Assembly (NCBI RefSeq): GCF_050379415.1
Contig: NZ_JBNRLS010000004.1
Span: 310,001-374,000 of the forward strand
Direction: 5' to 3'
From: Marinobacter sp050379415
Lineage (GTDB): Bacteria; Pseudomonadota; Gammaproteobacteria; Pseudomonadales; Oleiphilaceae
DNA: 64,000 nt
Each line of letters begins with the position of its first letter. Positions within the stretch are counted from its first letter, which is position 1. The notes under the pieces are model-generated. The model ran no database searches. It had not been told where the DNA came from and saw only the letters and a list, made by a program, of their open reading frames with translations. The position numbers and the translations under genes were made by a program. Positions 57,605 through 64,000 of this stretch are shown here, piece by piece.

Positions 57605-58588
57605 ATGACTCAGCAAAGCAAACCGGTTGTAACCGTTTTGACAGCCCCTGGCGAACAGCAGCCACCAGGGATGGATGCGTTAAAAGCCCGGGCCGAAGTC
57701 CGGTTTGCCTGTGACGAACAGACGCTGAGAGACACCCTGCCGGGCACGGACGTGATGATGGTGACCGATTTCAGGACCGAAGCCCTGGAAGCTGCCTGGC
57801 CCTGTGCCGACAAACTCCAGTGGATCCACGCCACCAGTGCCGGCGTCGATGCCCTCATGTTCCCGGGCCTGATCGAAAGCGATGTGGTCGTCACCAATGC
57901 CCGGGGCATCTTTGACCGGACGATCGCCGAGTACGTACTCTGCACCATTCTGATGTTCGCCAAGGATTTTCCGAATTCGATCCGCCTCCAGCACCGGCAT
58001 GAATGGAAACACCGGGACACCGAGCGGGCCGAGGGCAAGCAGGTGCTGGTGGTCGGCGCCGGCTCCATTGGCCGTCAGATCGGCCGCCTGGTCCGGGCGG
58101 CAGGGCTCCAGCCCCATGGCATTGCCCGCACCCCGCGCCACGACGATCCGGATTTCGTGGCGGTGCACGGCAACGATGACCTGTTCAATCAGCTGCCGCA
58201 CTATGATTTTGTGGTCATTGCTGCGCCCCTCACGCCGCAGACCGAGGGCCTGTTCGACCACAAAGCATTCAAGGCCATGCGTAACAGCGCCCGACTCATC
58301 AACATCGGCCGCGGCCCCATCGTGAAAACCGATGATCTGATCGTCGCGCTGGAAGAAAGGGAAATCGCCGGCGCCGCTCTGGATGTGTTCGAGGAAGAAC
58401 CTCTGCCCAAGGGACACCCACTCTGGGATATGGAAAACGTCATAATGACCGCCCACATGGCCGGCGATTTCATCGGTTGGAAACGCGCCCTGACCGACCA
58501 GTTCCTCGAAAACTTCGATCTGTGGCACAAAGGCCGTGACCGGTTCAACCTGGTCGACAAGAGACTCGGTTACGCCGGCAGCAAATAA
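57605..58588 (+). CDS. D-2-hydroxyacid dehydrogenase (NAD-binding)
   Basis: 327 residues, after GAGGCGGAGG. ADKLQWIHATSAGVDALMFPGL and ARGIFDRTIAEYVLCTILMFAKD are the substrate domain. VLVVGAGSIGRQIGRLVRAAG is the NAD site. INIGRGPIVKTDDL has the catalytic arginine, FEEEPLPKGHPLW the glutamate, and MTAHMAG the histidine. It reduces a 2-oxo acid or oxidises its 2-hydroxy acid. It ends 34 bases before a strong terminator. Confidence 0.88.
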   Translation: MTQQSKPVVTVLTAPGEQQPPGMDALKARAEVRFACDEQTLRDTLPGTDVMMVTDFRTEALEAAWPCADKLQWIHATSAGVDALMFPGLIESDVVVTNARGIFDRTIAEYVLCTILMFAKDFPNSIRLQHRHEWKHRDTERAEGKQVLVVGAGSIGRQIGRLVRAAGLQPHGIARTPRHDDPDFVAVHGNDDLFNQLPHYDFVVIAAPLTPQTEGLFDHKAFKAMRNSARLINIGRGPIVKTDDLIVALEEREIAGAALDVFEEEPLPKGHPLWDMENVIMTAHMAGDFIGWKRALTDQFLENFDLWHKGRDRFNLVDKRLGYAGSK

Positions 58589-58621
58589 CGGCAGCCCAGG
58601 GGGTTAACAGGCCGCAGAAAC

Positions 58622-58651
58622 AAAAACGGGAGCCCAGGGGCTCCCGTTTTT
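58622..58651. terminator. Bidirectional intrinsic terminator
   Basis: AAAAACGGGAGCC, loop CAGG, GGCTCCCGTTTTT: a perfect 13-base stem with A and T tails on the two sides, between convergent genes. Confidence 0.9.
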
Positions 58652-58663
58652 CAGGTCAAATCC

Positions 58664-58693
58664 GGGGTCAGCTGAAAGCTTTCATCTGACCCC
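58664..58693. repeat. GGGGTCAGA-type palindrome, copy 9
   Basis: GGGGTCAGCTGAAAG facing CTTTCATCTGACCCC: 15-base arms with one mismatch, nine bases from the response-regulator stop. Confidence 0.8.
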
Positions 58694-58701
58694 AACGTCA
58701 A

Positions 58702-59367
58702 TCAACCACCGGAAAGCGACTGATCCGAAGGATCGATCTCCATCTGCTGGATCGCGATCACTGCCTGGGTCCGGTTACGAACCCCCAACTTCCGGAACAC
58801 CGCTGTGATGTGGGCCTTGATGGTCGCCTCCGACACATCCAGATCATAAGCGATCTGTTTATTCAGAAGCCCCTCGGCCAGCATACCCAGTACCCGGAAC
58901 TGCTGTGGCGTCAGGGACGCCAGGCGCTCGGAGAAATCCGTCGACTCGGACTGCATCCGTTCGATTTTCTCGGCCACACCCTCCGGCAGCCAGACATCCC
59001 CTTCCAGGACTGCCTGAATCGCCTCGGTAATGGTCGGCAGTGGCGCCGACTTCGGAATGAAGCCGGACGCCCCGTAGTCGATCGAACGACGCATCACCTG
59101 CAGTTCCTCCGATCCTGACACAACCACCACCGGCAACCCCGGATACTGCCCGCGCATGAACACGAGCCCGGAGAAGCCGTGGGCGCCCGGCATGTTCAGG
59201 TCCAGCAGAACCAGATCCGCATCCGGGTGCGACTCTACCGCCGCCTGCAGTGACTTGATGCTGTCGACTTCAACCGTCTTGGCATCCGGCACCGCCTGAC
59301 TGACCGCCTGCTTCAATGCTGCTCGGAACAGCGGGTGATCATCAGCGACGATAATTGTTTGTGTCAT
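58702..59367 (-). CDS. LuxR-type response regulator beside acs
   Basis: 221 residues. IIVADDHPLFRAALKQAV and DLVLLDLNMPG form the receiver; the phosphorylated aspartate is residue 56. SGSEE and GFIPKSAPL supply the conserved S/T and K. SLTPQQFRVLGMLAEGLLNKQIAYDLDVSEATIKAHITAVFRKLGVRNRTQAV is the LuxR helix-turn-helix. No sensor kinase is in the window. It lies 39 bases downstream of acs. In Pseudomonas, regulators of this type (ErdR/CrbR) activate acsA for acetate and ethanol use; the same link is inferred here. Confidence 0.88.
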   Translation of the reverse strand: MTQTIIVADDHPLFRAALKQAVSQAVPDAKTVEVDSIKSLQAAVESHPDADLVLLDLNMPGAHGFSGLVFMRGQYPGLPVVVVSGSEELQVMRRSIDYGASGFIPKSAPLPTITEAIQAVLEGDVWLPEGVAEKIERMQSESTDFSERLASLTPQQFRVLGMLAEGLLNKQIAYDLDVSEATIKAHITAVFRKLGVRNRTQAVIAIQQMEIDPSDQSLSGG

Positions 59368-59406
59368 TCAACAGATTCCTTACAGGTTATTGGCTGACCG
59401 CCGGCG

Positions 59407-61356
<1,950 letters not shown>

Positions 61357-61608
61357 TGTGCTCCCCCTTTTAGTTAGAGTCTGTTGTCATTGTCGGTTTT
61401 TAAAAACAGAGCGATCGGGCCTCTCCGGCCCAGAAGACGGATAGTCGTAGTTCAACATGTGTGCCACCACACAATGAATTAGACTAACGTCCTAATGTGC
61501 CTGCACTTTTAGTCCCAAACTGACGGCAAACTGCAAGAAACGGCTGGAAAAAACACAAACTGAGAAGCTATCTTGAGGATAGTCCGAGACAGGAAAATCG
61601 CCAGTAAA
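61357..61608. other. acs upstream region with a candidate regulator site
   Basis: About 250 bases without a gene. TTAGAC-TAAC-GTCCTAA at 61479-61495 is an imperfect inverted repeat about 120-140 bases before the acs start. With AGTCCC at 61512-61517 it could be a binding site for the adjacent LuxR-type regulator. This is a guess from position and symmetry. Confidence 0.3.
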
Positions 61609-61628
61609 AATGACCGGACCCGGTCATT
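61609..61628 (-). terminator. Intrinsic terminator of the fatty acyl-CoA reductase gene
   Basis: AATGACCG, loop GACC, CGGTCATT; read leftward the stem is followed by TTTTTA. It lies 28 bases after the reductase stop codon. Confidence 0.8.
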
Positions 61629-61655
61629 GCGACCGGATCCGTATACCCGGCCGGG

Positions 61656-63197
61656 TCAGGCCGCTTTCTTTTTGCGGTCGTGGGCCGCGCGCAGGCTGTA
61701 CAGTTTTCGCTCCTTGAGCGCATAACGGTTGAGACCGGCAAGATGGATCTTGCGCAGGTACATCGACCAGTCAATCTGACGGGCGTCCACCGGGAACAGG
61801 GCCTGATCCAAACCGCCCAAGCGGGCTGACAGGGCGATCAGTTCATCGTTCCGGAAAATATAATCCGGGGCCGTGTAGAAGCCAAAGATGGTCGCCAGCG
61901 AACGGGTGGTATCCAGGTTCCGGAGCATTTTCAGCTCCCGGGTGTGGCCCAGTAGCTTGAGCACCCGATCCGTGAGCCTCAACGGTATACGGACACCGCC
62001 AACCACAGTGTCGAACAGCTTGCGGTTCACCGCCACAAAAGGCTTGGTGGGCTGGCGATAGAACAGCTGGTCATACTCGGCATAGTTGCTCTTCGACTCA
62101 GCCATCAGGTGGTCGATGAACTCGCCCAGAGAGATCGGGTTGGAACTGCCACTGCAGCATTGGTAGATGCGGTGCCCTGCCTGCTCGGACAGCGCCTCGG
62201 CCAGACCCAGGATAATGGCATTGGCGACAAGGTCCACCGGAATGACGTCGATGACACCGGAGCGCTTGCCCGGAAACAGGGTTACCTTTTCGCGGGCATA
62301 AGCCAGAATGATGGCATCCGCCACCTTCACACCTTCAATCCAGCCTGGCGCCGGCTCTTCCAGCGCGCTCTCGATGATAGACGGGCGAACGATGGTCAAC
62401 GGGTGGCCCGACAGCGCTTTCATCAGGCGCTGTTCACCCAGCCATTTGGTGAAGGTGTAGGTGTCACTCCAGCCGTAGCGGTTGGCTTCCCGGATACCCA
62501 GTTCCACCAGTTTCTTTTCGAGCAATTTGCCGGAATAGCGCGAGCGCACGTCTGCAATCTTGTCTTCGAGCAGGTTGACCAGCTCGTCGATCTCAAAATA
62601 ACCGTTTTCACTGCGGGGGATCGCTTCGCCGGCAGGCTTGATGACGGACTCGGTCACCTGCCCTGCATTCATCCCGTTCACGTAACAGGTGGAAACCTGA
62701 ATCACCGCCAGTTCGCGGTTTCTGAGCGCCAGCTCGGCGATATTGTCCAGACAGAGAGTGTTGATGGTCAGTGCCTTGTCGAGTTCCTCCCGGAAATTCA
62801 CACTCGCGGCAGAATTGATTACGGCATCCAGGCCGTTGGCCAGAGCGTCAAAATCCTTCAGGGGCAAGCCGAAGCAGGATTCGGTCACTTCTCCAGTAAC
62901 ACAATGGACCTTGTCCTCAATAAAGGCTTCAAAACCCTCAGGATCCTCGACACGCAAGCGCTCGAAGACGGATGACGTAGCGATTTCGTTGAGGAACCGG
63001 CTACGGGCATCCGGGTGGCGTTTGTTCCCCCGAATGAGCAGGTGTATGCCACCAATGTCCGGCACTGTCCGGATCAGCTTCTCCAGGACAACCTTGCCCA
63101 GGAAACCGGTGGTTCCGGTAACCAGAACCTGCTTGCCTCGAAGTGCATCGAGTACCTTCGATGAAGATGCTTCGGGGGTGATTTGCTGTGTTGCCAT
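61656..63197 (-). CDS. Fatty acyl-CoA reductase (wax-ester pathway, alcohol-forming type)
   Basis: 513 residues. KQVLVTGTTGFLGKVVLEKLIRTVPDIGGIHLLIRG is the NADPH site (G-x-x-G-x-x-G). VINSAASVNFREELDKALTINTLCLDNIAEL and YGWSDTYTFTKWLGEQ give the extended-SDR tyrosine/lysine pair. The C-terminal part (FGFYTAPDYIFRND, DARQIDWSMYLRKIHLAGLNRYALKERKLYSLRAA) is the plant-FAR-like domain. As I remember the Marinobacter enzyme, the match runs over the full length. That enzyme reduces fatty acyl-CoA to the primary alcohol used in wax esters. A single gene with its own terminator. Confidence 0.93.
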   Translation of the reverse strand: MATQQITPEASSSKVLDALRGKQVLVTGTTGFLGKVVLEKLIRTVPDIGGIHLLIRGNKRHPDARSRFLNEIATSSVFERLRVEDPEGFEAFIEDKVHCVTGEVTESCFGLPLKDFDALANGLDAVINSAASVNFREELDKALTINTLCLDNIAELALRNRELAVIQVSTCYVNGMNAGQVTESVIKPAGEAIPRSENGYFEIDELVNLLEDKIADVRSRYSGKLLEKKLVELGIREANRYGWSDTYTFTKWLGEQRLMKALSGHPLTIVRPSIIESALEEPAPGWIEGVKVADAIILAYAREKVTLFPGKRSGVIDVIPVDLVANAIILGLAEALSEQAGHRIYQCCSGSSNPISLGEFIDHLMAESKSNYAEYDQLFYRQPTKPFVAVNRKLFDTVVGGVRIPLRLTDRVLKLLGHTRELKMLRNLDTTRSLATIFGFYTAPDYIFRNDELIALSARLGGLDQALFPVDARQIDWSMYLRKIHLAGLNRYALKERKLYSLRAAHDRKKKAA

Positions 63198-63429
63198 GGA
63201 CGAACTCCTTCTCTGACTGAGCTGATTAGCCGGATCAATACCTGCCGGGGCGGTAGCCCCGAATCACATCCAACCTTTCACCGGATCGGTTGCATATTAC
63301 GGGCCACCATGCCTGTCTTTGCGAACAATTTTTGCACAACCCCCGTGACAACACGGTGACAAACCGCAAAATTACGACACATAAAATACAAAAGAAATGA
63401 CAAGAAAACGGGCACACCTGAGACACATC
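63198..63429. other. Intergenic region upstream of the reductase
   Basis: About 230 bases. It must contain the reductase promoter. AATTTTTGCACAA (63329) and an AT-rich stretch at 63370-63400 are visible, but no clear promoter pair or operator. Confidence 0.4.
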
Positions 63430-63984
63430 TCAGGAGCGGTCAGCACCGTGAATGGCGAGGGCGCGAAGCAACTGATCAATGGAAACATCAGCCGGCTGCT
63501 CCCTCAGAGCCCGCACGAGACGCTCCTGTTCACCAAGGCTGATACGGTCAAACAAGGGCTCGGGTGCTGCCGCAGGCACAGTGGCCGGCTCGGGGTTTTC
63601 ATTCTCCGAAGGCGCAATCTGGCCGGCCAGATGCCTTAAATGAGTGGCCATGTGTTGTCGGTCCCCGGACGGCATTTTCTCCCAGGGCATTGCTGCCAGA
63701 CCGGTCTGGATAAACTCAATGCTATCGGCATCGAGATTGCGCCCCAGCAGTGCAAAAAAACGGTTGAATGCGTCATAACGCAGCATGGGGTCCAGGCGCT
63801 GGCCGAGTATAGAATCCAGCTCATCCATGGTGGCAGAGAGACGTTCTTTTTCGCTCCGGGGGCGCTCGACGGTCTCTTCCTGATGGTGCAATTCCGTTTT
63901 CTGCCGGCGTCGAATAACCGACTGCCAGTAACCCGCCACTCCAGATTTCTCGGGCGGTAGACGGGAAAGGCGGACGTCCAGCAT
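63430..63984 (-). CDS. Protein of unknown function, probably continues past the window edge
   Basis: 184 residues from ATG 63984, but that ATG has no ribosome site and the frame stays open to base 64000 (...HTLAD before the M), so the true start may lie outside. A basic segment YWQSVIRRRQK is followed by a helical region MDELDSILGQRLDPMLRYDAFNRFFALLGRNLDADSIEFIQTGLAAMPW, a proline/alanine linker (ENPEPATVPAAAPEP) and a helical C-terminus. No domain is recognised. Confidence 0.55.
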   Translation of the reverse strand: MLDVRLSRLPPEKSGVAGYWQSVIRRRQKTELHHQEETVERPRSEKERLSATMDELDSILGQRLDPMLRYDAFNRFFALLGRNLDADSIEFIQTGLAAMPWEKMPSGDRQHMATHLRHLAGQIAPSENENPEPATVPAAAPEPLFDRISLGEQERLVRALREQPADVSIDQLLRALAIHGADRS

Positions 63985-64000
63985 GTCCGCGAGGGTATGG

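Overview
The window looks like chromosomal DNA of a marine gammaproteobacterium, most likely Marinobacter. The strongest sign is the 513-residue fatty acyl-CoA reductase at 61656-63197, which resembles the Marinobacter wax-ester pathway enzyme from its first to its last residues as I recall that family. A ferric-siderophore (fhu-type) uptake island, a PCu(A)C copper chaperone, and an acetyl-CoA synthetase next to a LuxR-type response regulator fit the same group. No rRNA, tRNA, CRISPR array, integrase or intact transposase was seen.

Layout. 1-1.8 kb: a GGDEF protein cut by the window edge and a small minus-strand operon (DUF2703, SecD-P1-like, membrane protein). 2.0-4.9 kb: a single ORF fusing an acyl carrier domain, a fatty-acyl-AMP ligase and a PlsC acyltransferase. 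5.0-7.3 kb: two methyltransferases, a DUF998 membrane protein and a leftover SHOCT tail, with integron-cassette-like boundaries. 7.4-11.6 kb: a polysaccharide-type operon (nucleotide-sugar epimerase, family 2 glycosyltransferase, TPR/beta-barrel outer-membrane protein). 11.8-14.3 kb: a GCS2-type ligase overlapping an AstE/aspartoacylase-type hydrolase. 14.3-19.65 kb: an accessory segment that looks AT-richer than its flanks. It holds a gamma-glutamylcyclotransferase-like gene behind a truncated GFA gene, a Rho homologue lacking its RNA-binding domain, a GGDEF protein, and two orphan genes whose stop codons lie inside two attC-like sites. This resembles an integron cassette cluster without an integrase.

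19.7-25.2 kb: copper chaperone, a three-gene 2-oxo acid dehydrogenase operon (E1 alpha, E1 beta, E2), a PsiE-like protein, YjdM and a secreted histidine phosphatase. 25.9-34.6 kb: an iron island with an ABC exporter, fhuCDB-type transporter, FhuF-type reductase and a convergent TonB receptor, with Fur-like sites at three starts. 34.8-44.9 kb: mixed metabolic, redox and envelope genes (sugar dehydrogenase, DkgB, Tat-exported aldo/keto reductase, tandem thioredoxin-fold protein, histidine-box membrane protein, DacB, DUF4397 lipoprotein). 45-51 kb: an acyl-CoA catabolic cluster (two SDRs, histidine phosphatase, APH-fold kinase, acyl-CoA dehydrogenase, divergent LysR) whose kinase plus dehydrogenase pairing matches 4-hydroxyacyl-CoA degradation. 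51-58.6 kb: EAL protein, a decarboxylating dehydrogenase/aminotransferase pair, lipoprotein, aminotransferase, 2-hydroxyacid dehydrogenase. 58.7-64 kb: response regulator, acs, fatty acyl-CoA reductase and an unknown protein at the edge.

Two repeat families decorate the intergenic regions. One is a roughly 30-bp palindrome of the form GGGGTCAGATGAA...TTCATCTGACCCC (nine copies, 44.9-58.7 kb), mostly between convergent genes. The other is a large palindromic element (25.26-25.36, 48.47-48.58 and 48.63-48.82 kb) with a related internal core but unrelated outer arms. All functional calls are from reading the sequence and remembered family features; no database search was run.
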